From Bin127 sp965203505 (GTDB lineage: Bacteria; Chloroflexota; Dehalococcoidia; Lucifugimonadales; Lucifugimonadaceae): a stretch of DNA of 64,000 nt. Positions 33,056-41,899 of the stretch are shown in pieces. Location: assembly GCA_965203505.1 (NCBI GenBank), contig OZ241880.1, positions 2,728,001 through 2,792,000 on the forward strand, written 5' to 3'. The translations under genes were made by a program, and so were the position numbers. Numbering within the stretch: position 1 is the stretch's first letter; the number at the start of each line of letters is the position of its first letter. Below the pieces are notes generated by a model. That model was not told where the DNA came from. It worked only from the letters and a program-made list of their open reading frames with translations, and did no database searches.

Positions 33056-34858
33056 ATGTACAAAGACACAGATTGCGGCGCGCCACGCGCATCGGACATT
33101 GGCAAGCAGGTAACAGTTGCCGGTTGGGTCCATCGCCGACGTGACCACGGCAACTTGGTTTTCGTAGACCTGCGGGATCGCACCGGGCTTCTCCAAGTCG
33201 TTTTCAACCCTGAAAGCGCACCTGACGCCCACCAGCTCGCCGAAGCGATGCGAAGCGAGTGGGTGGTCCAAGCGCAAGGCACAGTTCGAGCACGCCTGCC
33301 AGGAGCGGCCAACCCTAACTTGGCAACTGGCGAAGTTGAGCTCATCGTCAACGATGCTCAGATTTTGAACCGTTCCACGACGCCGCCTTTCGAAGTTGAA
33401 GACGACACGGATGCCGACGAATCTACTCGAATGGCATATCGGTACATCGATATTCGACGTCCTGAGATGCTTGGTCGATTGCAACTCAGGCACCGCGTCA
33501 CTCATCTGATTTGGGACCACCTGACCGACAACGGTTTCACGAACGTCGAGACTCCGATCCTGATCAAGTCGACACCTGAAGGAGCGAGAGACTACGTGGT
33601 GCCTTCGCGGGTTAGGCCTGGATCGTTCTATGCATTGCCGCAGTCGCCCCAGCAGATGAAACAGATCTTGATGGTTTCCGGCGTGGAAAGGTATTTCCAA
33701 ATCGCCAAATGCTTCCGGGACGAAGACTTGCGTGCTGATCGCCAACCTGAGCACACACAACTAGATTTGGAGATGAGCTTCGTACATCAAGAGGACGTTA
33801 TGGCGCTCGTCGAAGGACTGTACACCCGTATCGTGAAGGAGATCCGGCCTGATGCGCGCCTCGAGACACCGTTCGCGAAACTCTCGTATGACGAGGCGAT
33901 CGAAAGATACGGATCAGACAAACCCGACACTCGTTACGGTTTGGAGATGTCCACAATCACGAGCATCGCGGCGAAGTCTGACGCTCGCGTGTTCCAAGCT
34001 GTGGCATCAGCCGGAGGCACGATACGAGCGTTTTCGGCACCGGGTTGCGCGGGTTATACGCGTCGTCAGACGGACCAACTGATCGATGTCGCACGCGCTG
34101 CGGGAGCGCAAGGTCTCGTCTACATCGCCATCGACGATTCGGCACCTTCAATTTCGGATATCAATGAAGGACATGTGCGTTCGCCGCTCAAGAACTATCT
34201 CTCGATAAAGGTAGTCAAGGAGATCGCCCTGTCAGTGAATGCTGGACCAGGCGATCTGGTTCTCATCGTTGCCGGAAACCAGAACATCGCGAACAACGCA
34301 TTGTCTGCTTTGCGCGCCGAAATGGCTCAGCAACTAGATCTGATTGACGACAACGATTTCAGGTTCGCCTGGATTTTCGATTTCCCTCTCTTCGAATGGG
34401 ATGAGAACGCGAGCGCATGGGCACCGGCACATCACGTGTTCTCGTCTCCGAAACAGGAGCACATCCCGCTAATCGAGAGCGACCCCGGCAGCGTCTACGC
34501 CGATCTCTTCGATCTGACTTGCAACGGTGTCGAACTTGGCAGCGGCAGCATCAGGATCTTTGATCCGGAACTGCAGATGAAGGTCTTCAACGTGATCGGT
34601 TACCCGGACCATGAGATTGAAGAACGGTTCGGACACTTGTTGAAGGCCTTTCGATACGGCGCTCCCCCTCATGGTGGTATGGGACTGGGTTTGGACCGGA
34701 TCACGGCTATGCTGGCCGGACAATCCAACATCCGCGAAGTCATCGCGTTTCCGAAGACCCAATCGGCTTGGGATCCATTGTTCGATGCACCTTCCGCCAT
34801 CGCAGACGAACAACTCGGCGAGTTGCGCCTTTCCGTCAACGCTGACGAGAAACAATAA
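33056..34858 (+). CDS. aspS: Aspartyl-tRNA synthetase
   Basis: 600 residues, the bacterial-type length with the GAD insertion. OB-fold anticodon domain first (TVAGWVHRRRDHGNLVFVDL), class II motif 2 (CFRDEDLRADRQPEHTQLD) near residue 220, and motif 3 (GGMGLGLDRITAML) near 540. Charges tRNA with Asp, and possibly tRNA-Asn if the organism lacks AsnRS (not assessable here). A single gene between bioY and tig. Short hairpin GACTCGTAGGAGTC follows its end at about 34922. Confidence 0.97.
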   Translation: MYKDTDCGAPRASDIGKQVTVAGWVHRRRDHGNLVFVDLRDRTGLLQVVFNPESAPDAHQLAEAMRSEWVVQAQGTVRARLPGAANPNLATGEVELIVNDAQILNRSTTPPFEVEDDTDADESTRMAYRYIDIRRPEMLGRLQLRHRVTHLIWDHLTDNGFTNVETPILIKSTPEGARDYVVPSRVRPGSFYALPQSPQQMKQILMVSGVERYFQIAKCFRDEDLRADRQPEHTQLDLEMSFVHQEDVMALVEGLYTRIVKEIRPDARLETPFAKLSYDEAIERYGSDKPDTRYGLEMSTITSIAAKSDARVFQAVASAGGTIRAFSAPGCAGYTRRQTDQLIDVARAAGAQGLVYIAIDDSAPSISDINEGHVRSPLKNYLSIKVVKEIALSVNAGPGDLVLIVAGNQNIANNALSALRAEMAQQLDLIDDNDFRFAWIFDFPLFEWDENASAWAPAHHVFSSPKQEHIPLIESDPGSVYADLFDLTCNGVELGSGSIRIFDPELQMKVFNVIGYPDHEIEERFGHLLKAFRYGAPPHGGMGLGLDRITAMLAGQSNIREVIAFPKTQSAWDPLFDAPSAIADEQLGELRLSVNADEKQ

Positions 34859-35029
34859 GCCAGTGTCCTACCCGCGCATGGCACACCGTCGTCCGGCTAG
34901 GGCTGAAACGGCGGTAAATTAGACTCGTAGGAGTCGCAACTCAACGATTTCGTCAACCATCCGCTGTTTTACGGTCGCTAGAGTTCACGAATCTGCATTC
35001 AAGGCATCTCGAAAGCGAAAGAACCGAGA

Positions 35030-36346
35030 TTGAACGTCTCACGCGAAAGCTCCGATAACGGCGAAATCGTGCTCCGGCTTGAGGTGGACGACGAACGAGT
35101 GGGCAAGCACATGAACGCCGCGGTGCGTCGCGTTGCTCAGCGAGTCAACATTCCGGGTTTCCGCAAAGGCAAAGCCCCCCGGGCGCTATTGCAGAACTTC
35201 GTTGGCAAAGATTACCTCGTAGAAGAGGCGATGGAATCGCTGGTGCCCGAAGCCGTCGGCGATGCTGTCAGGGAAGAGAACCTGGCACCTTTCGCGCCGC
35301 CGCGTGTCAACGTCGAAAACACCGAACCCTCCGTGACGATTGTCGCGACCGTCCCGCTACAACCGACCGTCGAGTTGAGCGACTATAGGTCGATACGATA
35401 TGAAGACGAACCTGAAGAGGTGTCGGAAGAAGCGGTCGAAGCACTACTCATGCAGATTCGGCGATCTCAAGCGTACTCGGTGCCGGTCGAACGCGACGCG
35501 CAAGAAAACGACATCGTGACGATCGATCTCAACATGGCCGCCGATGATCAAACGGTATGGGATTTCGACGACCGTCAGTTTCAACTCAACCTAGACCTTG
35601 AAACCTACGGCGAAGTGTTCGTCGGGTTGCATCAAGGAATTATCGGGATGTCGGTTGGCGACGAAAAAGAGTTTTCGTTCCCGGTGTCCGATGAATCCGA
35701 TTCGTTGCAATTCGCTGGCAAGACGGCCCATGTCAAGGTCGAGTTGAAGGACGTGCGCGAGGAGTTCGTACCTGAACTCGATGATGCCATGGTCGCTACA
35801 ACGGGAGTTCCCGACGTCGAAACGGTCGAGCAACTTACAGAGCACATCAGAGACCAGTTGGGTCAGCGAGCAGAGCAGACGCTGGTTAATTCGATCCAGA
35901 GCAAGTTGTTTGACGAGATCGTCGAAGCCAGTGAATTCACGATCTCACCGATTGTCGTCGAGTACGAAGGACGCAACGTCCTTGGACGCTACGTTCAACA
36001 GCGTCAAGCCATGGCGGGGCGTGCGGGGCAGCAGATCACGGCCGACGATATCTCCGAAGAGGATCTCAACAACGCTAACGAGATGGCGGAGCGGGACATA
36101 AAGAATGCTCTCATAGTCGAACAACTGGTAGAAGCCGAAAACGTCGATGTTTCCGACGAAGACGTTACTGCTGAGATCGAACGAGCGAATGAATCCGCCA
36201 CGTCGGACGAACAGAAATTGGAAGACAATGAACAGACTCGGCAGTCGATCAAGTCATATCTGCAACGACAGCGAACCATTGAAAAGGTTGTCAACATGGT
36301 GCGCGGGTTGGGCGACGAATCTGCGAACGAAACTGAAGAATCATAA
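35030..36346 (+). CDS. tig: Trigger factor
   Basis: 438 residues. Ribosome-bound chaperone and prolyl isomerase. The ribosome-binding signature GFRKGKAP is at about residue 44-51; a PPIase middle domain (ENDIVTIDLNMAADD ... EKEFSFPVSDESDSLQFAGK) and a helical C-terminal domain follow, with an acidic tail. Translation appears to start at TTG (35030). First gene of the tig-clpP-clpX cluster. Confidence 0.94.
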   Translation: MNVSRESSDNGEIVLRLEVDDERVGKHMNAAVRRVAQRVNIPGFRKGKAPRALLQNFVGKDYLVEEAMESLVPEAVGDAVREENLAPFAPPRVNVENTEPSVTIVATVPLQPTVELSDYRSIRYEDEPEEVSEEAVEALLMQIRRSQAYSVPVERDAQENDIVTIDLNMAADDQTVWDFDDRQFQLNLDLETYGEVFVGLHQGIIGMSVGDEKEFSFPVSDESDSLQFAGKTAHVKVELKDVREEFVPELDDAMVATTGVPDVETVEQLTEHIRDQLGQRAEQTLVNSIQSKLFDEIVEASEFTISPIVVEYEGRNVLGRYVQQRQAMAGRAGQQITADDISEEDLNNANEMAERDIKNALIVEQLVEAENVDVSDEDVTAEIERANESATSDEQKLEDNEQTRQSIKSYLQRQRTIEKVVNMVRGLGDESANETEES

Positions 36347-36407
36347 CCAGCTTTTCCGAAACCTATCACTAATCCGAATAACCCTTGAACACGGAGACCC
36401 TAGTCAA

Positions 36408-37052
36408 ATGACCCAGATCGAAACGCCGCAAAACCTGATTCCGATGGTCATTGAGACCGGTACGCGTGGAGAGCGTGCTTACGACATCTATTCCCTCCTG
36501 TTGAAAGAGCGGATAATCTTCCTCGGCACACCGATCAACGCCGGAGTGGCCAATACGATCGTCGCACAGCTGTTGTACCTCGCTGCTGACGACCCCGAAC
36601 GTGACATCAACATGTACATCAATTCGCCCGGCGGGTCCGTGTACGACGGCATGGCGATTTACGACACGATGCAACTCGTTTCCTGCCACGTTTCAACCAT
36701 CGCGGTCGGTCTTTGCGCGAGCTTTGGCACTGTTCTCTTGACAGCGGGCACCAAAGGTAAGCGGTATGCGCTGCCGAACTCGACGATCATGATGCACCAG
36801 CCGTGGAGTGGAATGCAGGGTCAAGCCGCCGACATCGAGATTCACGCCCGCGAAACGCTGCGAATACAAGACAGGTTGCGCCAAATCATCGCAGACCACA
36901 CGGGCCAACCTTACGAACAGGTGGCGCGAGACAGCGACCGCGACTTTTGGATGACTTCAGAGCAGGCCGTCGAATACGGTCTCGTCGACGAAGTCCATTA
37001 CGCGACCGATGGCACAGGAAACGCTAAAATCTTGGAAGCGGGAGCGGCGTAA
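36408..37052 (+). CDS. clpP: ATP-dependent Clp protease proteolytic subunit
   Basis: 214 residues. Catalytic triad visible: Ser in AVGLCASFGTVLLTAG, His in STIMMHQPWSGMQGQA, and Asp in DSDRDFWMTSEQA. The motif YINSPGGSVYDGMAIYDTM precedes them. The ATG at 36408 is used: it has a GGAGA site, and upstream the frame is only a shadow of tig. Lies 61 bases after tig; clpX follows. Confidence 0.96.
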   Translation: MTQIETPQNLIPMVIETGTRGERAYDIYSLLLKERIIFLGTPINAGVANTIVAQLLYLAADDPERDINMYINSPGGSVYDGMAIYDTMQLVSCHVSTIAVGLCASFGTVLLTAGTKGKRYALPNSTIMMHQPWSGMQGQAADIEIHARETLRIQDRLRQIIADHTGQPYEQVARDSDRDFWMTSEQAVEYGLVDEVHYATDGTGNAKILEAGAA

Positions 37053-37110
37053 CGCTCATCAACGAAACACAACACTCGGATCATCGGCGTAACGCAATCG
37101 GATCGATTGA

Positions 37111-38472
37111 ATGAACGGCAGCGGCGATAGGAACTCGATACAGAGGGGGCGCGTCCAAAAACGCTGCTCGTTCTGTAAGAAGCAACAGCAAGAGATCCGT
37201 ATGCTAATTGCCGGTCCGAACGGCATCTTCATTTGTGACGAGTGTGTTGACCGGTGTCGGGGAATCATTCGGCAGGCCACGCAGGCTCCTAGGTCCAACG
37301 CCAAACCCGAGACAAAGACGACGAACGTCTACCCCACCAAACCGATCGAGATCTACGAACAGCTTCAAGAGTTCGTGATCGGGCAAGATCAGGCGAAGAA
37401 GGTCCTCAGCGTCGGTGTTTACAACCACTACAAGCGGCTGTTGGCGAGTCAACAGAGCGACAAAGAGGACGACATAGAACTTCAGAAGACCAACATCATG
37501 TTGGTCGGACCTCCTGGTTGCGGCAAAACCTACTTGGCGCAGATCATGGCCCAGGTTTTAAAGGTTCCTTTCGCGATTGTCGATGCCACTTCGATCACCG
37601 AGGCTGGTTACGTCGGTGAAGACGTTGAGAACATATTGTTGCGGCTTCTTCAGGCAGCAGGTGGTGACGTAGCGCGCGCAGAACGGGGCATCATCTACAT
37701 CGACGAAATCGATAAGATCGCCCGAAAAGACGTGAACCCGTCGATTACTCGAGACGTTTCGGGGGAGGGGGTTCAACAAGCACTCCTCAAAATACTCGAA
37801 GGAAACGTCGTGAACGTGCCGCCCCACGGCGGTCGAAAGCATCCGCACCAAGAGTTCATCCAGATCAACACCGAGAACATCCTCTTTATCCTCGGTGGTG
37901 CATTCGATGGCATCGATCAGATCATCCGCAAACGGGAGCGGACGGCGAAGGATGGTAACGGCATGGGCTTCCGCACCAATGCGATCGTAGATGCCTATGC
38001 ATCCATTCAACACGGATCCGGGCAGGATGGGCGTGATTTGACCGATGTGGCACCTGAAGACCTCAGAAACTACGGATTCATACCCGAGTTCATCGGAAGA
38101 ATCCCTGTAGTGGTAGGTCTTTCCGACCTGACGCTAGAGCAGATGGTGAAGGTATTGGTAGAGCCGAAAAACTCCATCGTCTCGCAATATGAGAAGCTGT
38201 TTGGTCTCGACAATGTTGAGCTCGAATTCACGGAAGACGCGCTCGTTGCGATTGCCGAATACGCCCAAACAAGACGGATGGGGGCAAGAGGATTGCGTTC
38301 TATCGTCGAAGGCGTGTTAATGGATGCGATGTACGCGCTGCCTTCATTTTCAGACGCGGCCAAGTGCATTGTCACCCAAGAAACGATCTTTGAACACGCT
38401 CAGCCCAAGATCATCGATTCGCAAGGCAACCACATCGACACCAGCGCCGTAGCCGTCTCCGAAGCCGCATAA
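37111..38472 (+). CDS. clpX: Clp protease ATP-binding subunit ClpX
   Basis: 453 residues. AAA+ unfoldase that feeds ClpP. N-terminal zinc domain with C-x2-C ... C-x2-C (CSFCKKQQQEI ... FICDECVDRC) at about 14-45, Walker A VGPPGCGKTYLAQIMA, pore loop EAGYVGEDVENILL, Walker B GIIYIDEIDKIAR and the C-terminal RRMGARGLRSIVEGVLMDAM. The ClpP-docking loop region follows the sensor. 58 bases after clpP. Confidence 0.96.
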   Translation: MNGSGDRNSIQRGRVQKRCSFCKKQQQEIRMLIAGPNGIFICDECVDRCRGIIRQATQAPRSNAKPETKTTNVYPTKPIEIYEQLQEFVIGQDQAKKVLSVGVYNHYKRLLASQQSDKEDDIELQKTNIMLVGPPGCGKTYLAQIMAQVLKVPFAIVDATSITEAGYVGEDVENILLRLLQAAGGDVARAERGIIYIDEIDKIARKDVNPSITRDVSGEGVQQALLKILEGNVVNVPPHGGRKHPHQEFIQINTENILFILGGAFDGIDQIIRKRERTAKDGNGMGFRTNAIVDAYASIQHGSGQDGRDLTDVAPEDLRNYGFIPEFIGRIPVVVGLSDLTLEQMVKVLVEPKNSIVSQYEKLFGLDNVELEFTEDALVAIAEYAQTRRMGARGLRSIVEGVLMDAMYALPSFSDAAKCIVTQETIFEHAQPKIIDSQGNHIDTSAVAVSEAA

Positions 38473-38529
38473 AACGTTGCCACGGCGAGTCGTTTCGCCG
38501 ACCGCATAACCGAACTCGACCACCTAGAA

Positions 38530-38736
38530 ATGGCGATCCGAGTAACCATCAACGGGCGCGATCTAGAGCTCCCGCAATCGATCAGTCTGCAAGCTTATCT
38601 CGAGGATAAGGGGCTTTCCGGCCGACGTTTGGCCGTGGCACACAATGCCAATGTAGTGCCCCGCGACGAGTATTCAAACGTTGTTATCGAGGACGGCGAT
38701 ACGCTCGAGATTGTTCGACCAGTGGGCGGCGGTTGA
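38530..38736 (+). CDS. thiS: ThiS/MoaD-like sulfur carrier protein
   Basis: 68 residues with a beta-grasp fold and C-terminal Gly-Gly (VRPVGGG), the hallmark of carriers that are thiocarboxylated on the last Gly. The sequence MAIRVTINGRDLELPQSISL and EYSNVVIEDGDTLEIVRPVG resembles ThiS. No thiF, thiG or other thiamine gene is adjacent. It follows clpX by 57 bases and is the last gene before a terminator. Confidence 0.85.
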   Translation: MAIRVTINGRDLELPQSISLQAYLEDKGLSGRRLAVAHNANVVPRDEYSNVVIEDGDTLEIVRPVGGG

Positions 38737-38773
38737 TCAACCAATCCGCGGCGTTAATCCGGTACTGAACAAA

Positions 38774-38807
38774 AAAGCGCTCTCGCGGAACCCAGCGAGA
38801 GCGCTTT
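38774..38807 (-). terminator. Bidirectional terminator between thiS and the cupredoxin gene
   Basis: A perfect 13-bp stem (AAAGCGCTCTCGC/GCGAGAGCGCTTT) with an eight-base loop. On the minus strand six T follow, an efficient terminator for the cupredoxin-dpp operon; on the plus strand only three T, weaker, for clpX-thiS. Confidence 0.85.
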
Positions 38808-38829
38808 ACGTTAGGTCTTGCAGTTGAGG

Positions 38830-39492
38830 TTATTCGACTACGCAGACAGCGCCCGTCGCGGTGTCGCCAGAGAACTCAGATCGGTAGCGATGACATCCAA
38901 CGACCTGGAAGGTGTGAGATGCGCTGCCAACTTCTGGGTTAAACGAAGATTTCCAGAGGTCCTCTGTATCAAACTGTTCGGCTGCATCGTCGAAAGCGGT
39001 AGCGCTGCTCGGGCTGCCTCTCGGATTCGTCCATGTGACCGTTGTTCCGACTTTGACTTTGATGACTTCGGGATCGAAGAAGCTCGGGTCCGCCATGATG
39101 ACCTCGGCTTCCCCTTCGAGGGCGGGGCCTTCGGGAACTTCGATCTCGGCGGCTTCCGCGCCTTCTTCCTGCGCGCTTTCAGAACCAGCCTCTGAACCGA
39201 CTGCGGCGCCGCCAGTTCCCTCACCAGCTTCGGCTTCTTCAGTCGCCCTTGCTTGTGCGGTCGCTTGGACTTGCGCTGCGATCGTGTTTTTGCCTACGGT
39301 TATCCCTGCATCTGGGTCGCCACCTGCGGCAATGACTGCTTCGGCGGTCGCTGTAGAGTTTTGGACCTTCAGGTCAGCTTCGAAGGTCTGAATCGTTTCG
39401 AACTGCGAGGGACCGCCACATGCTGTAATCGCCGTCGCGGCGGACATCGCTGCCCAAACGGCAATTAAGAGTGCAACTGCGCTTTTTTTCAT
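38830..39492 (-). CDS. Cupredoxin-like lipoprotein
   Basis: 220 residues. Signal peptide (MKKSAVALLIAVWAAMSAAT) ends at a lipobox ITAC with Cys25, so the protein is probably anchored outside. Residues 45-125 are Ala/Glu/Gly-rich linker. The C-terminal ~90 residues resemble plastocyanin-like domains (DPEVIKVKVGTTVTWTNPRG ... ASHTFQVVGCHRYRS). The usual first His is replaced (TNPRGSPSSATAF) and no Met ligand is obvious after the Cys-His, so copper binding is doubtful. ATG at 39490-39492 with a GAGGAG site. It lies 21 bases after dppC and is the last gene of the operon. Confidence 0.72.
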   Translation of the reverse strand: MKKSAVALLIAVWAAMSAATAITACGGPSQFETIQTFEADLKVQNSTATAEAVIAAGGDPDAGITVGKNTIAAQVQATAQARATEEAEAGEGTGGAAVGSEAGSESAQEEGAEAAEIEVPEGPALEGEAEVIMADPSFFDPEVIKVKVGTTVTWTNPRGSPSSATAFDDAAEQFDTEDLWKSSFNPEVGSASHTFQVVGCHRYRSEFSGDTATGAVCVVE

Positions 39493-39513
39493 CGGCACAC
39501 TCCTCGACTGTTT

Positions 39514-40581
39514 TTAAGCCACTTGTCGCAGACGCGGGTCTAGCCGGTCACGCAACCAGTCGCCGAAGAAGTTCATCGACAGCACGACTAAGAATATGGC
39601 GAACCCTGGGACCAGTGTCAGGTGCGGCGCTTCGAGAATGTAGTCGCGTCCTTCGTTGGTCATCACACCCCACGCTGGCGTAGGCGGTTGAATGCCGGCA
39701 CCGACGAAGCTGAGCGTCGACTCAGCAAGTATCAGCCCGCTCGTGTTCAAACTAGCGACCACGATCACGGTGTTCATGATTCCGGGGACGAGATGGCGCC
39801 AAATGATCCGTATGTCGGAAGCACCGGCGACCCTGGCAGCCGCCACGTAGTCCAGTTCGCGCAATACGAACACCTGCGCGCGGATCACTCGCACGAATCC
39901 GACCCACGCAACGAGCATGAGCACGAACAACAGCATGTCTACTTTCCAGGCCAGAACATTGACTTTGGCACCGAATAGCTGCGTCACAACAATGGCAACC
40001 ATCAGGAACGGAAGTGCGTTCCAAACGTCAACGAACCGAGTGACAATCTCATCCAGGATGCCGCCGTAATAGCCGCTGAAAAGGGCTACCGCGGTACCTA
40101 GGATCATGCCCGAAGTCAAAGAGAAGGTTACGACCGCGATTGATATACGCGAACCATGCAGCAACCGGCTGAAGATGTCTCTGCCGGTGTGATCGGCGCC
40201 GAAGATATGCAGTTTTCCGCACTGCTCGATGTTCTCAGAGTCGGAACCGCCGTTCGGATCGATGAAACCGCAGGACCTAAAAGCCAATTCCTCGATGGTG
40301 GTTCCGCCGAGCGGAATGTATGAGGCGCGCGATTTTTCCCACAGTCCGAGGTTGCGGTCGTGCGAGAATCCCTTGTCGCGCGGGAAGGGTGCCACGTACG
40401 GCCCGATAATCGCGGCTATCAGCAACATCAACAGAATGACGACCGGAATTATCGGGTAGCGGCGAAGGTAGTACCAGAGTTTGGTGATCGGGTTCGACGT
40501 CTGGCCATAGTACGAAGCCTGATCGCTGGCTATCGCTGCAGATTCGGTCGTCTGTTCCGTCGTGTCGACTTCTGTTGCCAT
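39514..40581 (-). CDS. dppC: ABC transporter permease, DppC/OppC type
   Basis: 355 residues. Inner-membrane permease for peptides or nickel-like substrates. The first helix (IPVVILLMLLIAAIIGPYVA) is near residue 45; a periplasmic insert of about 60 residues follows (GCGFIDPNGGSDSENIEQCG) and then the core with five helices. The EAA-like loop AARVAGASDIRIIWRHLVPG contacts the ATPase. dppB precedes it by 45 bases. Confidence 0.9.
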   Translation of the reverse strand: MATEVDTTEQTTESAAIASDQASYYGQTSNPITKLWYYLRRYPIIPVVILLMLLIAAIIGPYVAPFPRDKGFSHDRNLGLWEKSRASYIPLGGTTIEELAFRSCGFIDPNGGSDSENIEQCGKLHIFGADHTGRDIFSRLLHGSRISIAVVTFSLTSGMILGTAVALFSGYYGGILDEIVTRFVDVWNALPFLMVAIVVTQLFGAKVNVLAWKVDMLLFVLMLVAWVGFVRVIRAQVFVLRELDYVAAARVAGASDIRIIWRHLVPGIMNTVIVVASLNTSGLILAESTLSFVGAGIQPPTPAWGVMTNEGRDYILEAPHLTLVPGFAIFLVVLSMNFFGDWLRDRLDPRLRQVA

Positions 40582-40626
40582 GCGTAAATTACCTCAAGTT
40601 TCCGACTTTTTTGACAATCGTCCCAA

Positions 40627-41613
40627 CTATCTCAGCCGGACCCTAGGGTCGATAACGGTGTAAAGAATGTCGGCAACCGTAGCGAAAACCAAGAAATACA
40701 TGAGGAACACTATGACGGTGCCGAGTAACAGCGGGAAGTCGTTGTTTTGAACTGCGTCCTGCAAAGCGACTTGACCAATGCCCGGCCAGGAGAACACGAT
40801 TTCTACAACTAGGGCACCGTTCAAGAAGCCAGCGAACAGCAACAGCATCGAAGTTATAGGTGCGATCAACGCGTTGCGAAGCGCGTGCTTGAAAATCACG
40901 GTTGTGTTGCCGACGCCTTTGGCTCTCGCCATCTTTACGAACTCGGAGTCGAGAATTTCCAACATCGACGAACGTGTGAGGCGCATCAAGCCGGCCGCCG
41001 AACCCCAACCAAGGGCAAGGCAAGGCAGAACGTATTCCTTCCAGCGGAGCTCATCGGGTGTCCGTCCTCCAGCGGGCATGGCGAAGATTCGCAGGAACGA
41101 AAACGGATTGTCGTCCGTAATCCCGTTCAGCGTCACCGAGAAGATCCAGATCATCACAATACCGGTTACAAATGCCGGTGCCGCCTGCCCGACCAAAGCG
41201 ACGAAACGGGCCAAATAGTCGAAGAATCCGCCCCTCCAGACGGCTGCGATCACACCTGTAGGAATGCCCATCAGCACGGCGATCAGCCACCCTCCTACGC
41301 CCAATTGCACCGTTGCGCCTAATCTGCCTTTGATTATGTCCCATACATCGATCTGTAAACCTAATGAAACACCAAAATCAAGTCTGAACACGCGCCCGAG
41401 CCATTCGATGTATTGGATCGGAGCGGGTTTGTCGAACCCCAGCCGGTCACCCAATCGGTTCCAGCTCTCCTGAGTGAGCCCGTAGCCGCTTTGCGGCACA
41501 AAAATCTCGCGCGGATCCTTGGGGTTTACGTGTACGAGGATGAAGATCGCAAGAGTGGCACCAAATACAGACACCAGCGACGTGAACACGCGACCTGCCA
41601 AAAATCGAAACAT
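40627..41613 (-). CDS. dppB: ABC transporter permease, DppB/OppB type
   Basis: 328 residues, six helices. N-terminus MFRFLAGRVFTSLVSVFGAT and the EAA loop KMARAKGVGNTTVIFKHALR are typical. Partner of dppC. No ATPase subunits (dppD/dppF) lie nearby, so they must be elsewhere or shared. The region 41614-41899 between it and the binding protein carries a strong hairpin. Confidence 0.9.
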   Translation of the reverse strand: MFRFLAGRVFTSLVSVFGATLAIFILVHVNPKDPREIFVPQSGYGLTQESWNRLGDRLGFDKPAPIQYIEWLGRVFRLDFGVSLGLQIDVWDIIKGRLGATVQLGVGGWLIAVLMGIPTGVIAAVWRGGFFDYLARFVALVGQAAPAFVTGIVMIWIFSVTLNGITDDNPFSFLRIFAMPAGGRTPDELRWKEYVLPCLALGWGSAAGLMRLTRSSMLEILDSEFVKMARAKGVGNTTVIFKHALRNALIAPITSMLLLFAGFLNGALVVEIVFSWPGIGQVALQDAVQNNDFPLLLGTVIVFLMYFLVFATVADILYTVIDPRVRLR

Positions 41614-41841
41614 TGCGGGCTCCCGGATCTAAACGGAGGTGATCCTGTGTGCATCCTCTTTAGGTGTCTACGTCGCTCGTAGGCCGTCAACAACAGGCCG
41701 CGAGGGCCCTATCCGGCAGTTGCCGGAGTTCGATTTCTAATCGAATTTCGCTTCGTACCGTACGGGCCAATCGGCACTTTTGCGCGGCAATGGCGATGTG
41801 TGGCCCATAAAGGGATCCACACACCGCCACCGCCTAGGTGG

Positions 41842-41877
41842 ACGGAGCGCAACGGCCCTAGAGCCGTTGCGCTCCGT
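41842..41877 (-). terminator. Strong hairpin between the binding-protein and permease genes
   Basis: A perfect 15-bp stem (ACGGAGCGCAACGGC/GCCGTTGCGCTCCGT) with a six-base loop, 22 bases after the binding-protein stop. There is no T-run. Such hairpins often let some transcription pass and protect the upstream message, so that the binding protein is made in excess over the permeases. The rest of the 286-base gap shows nothing else. Confidence 0.55.
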
Positions 41878-41899
41878 GCCACACAATCATCTAGTTGAC

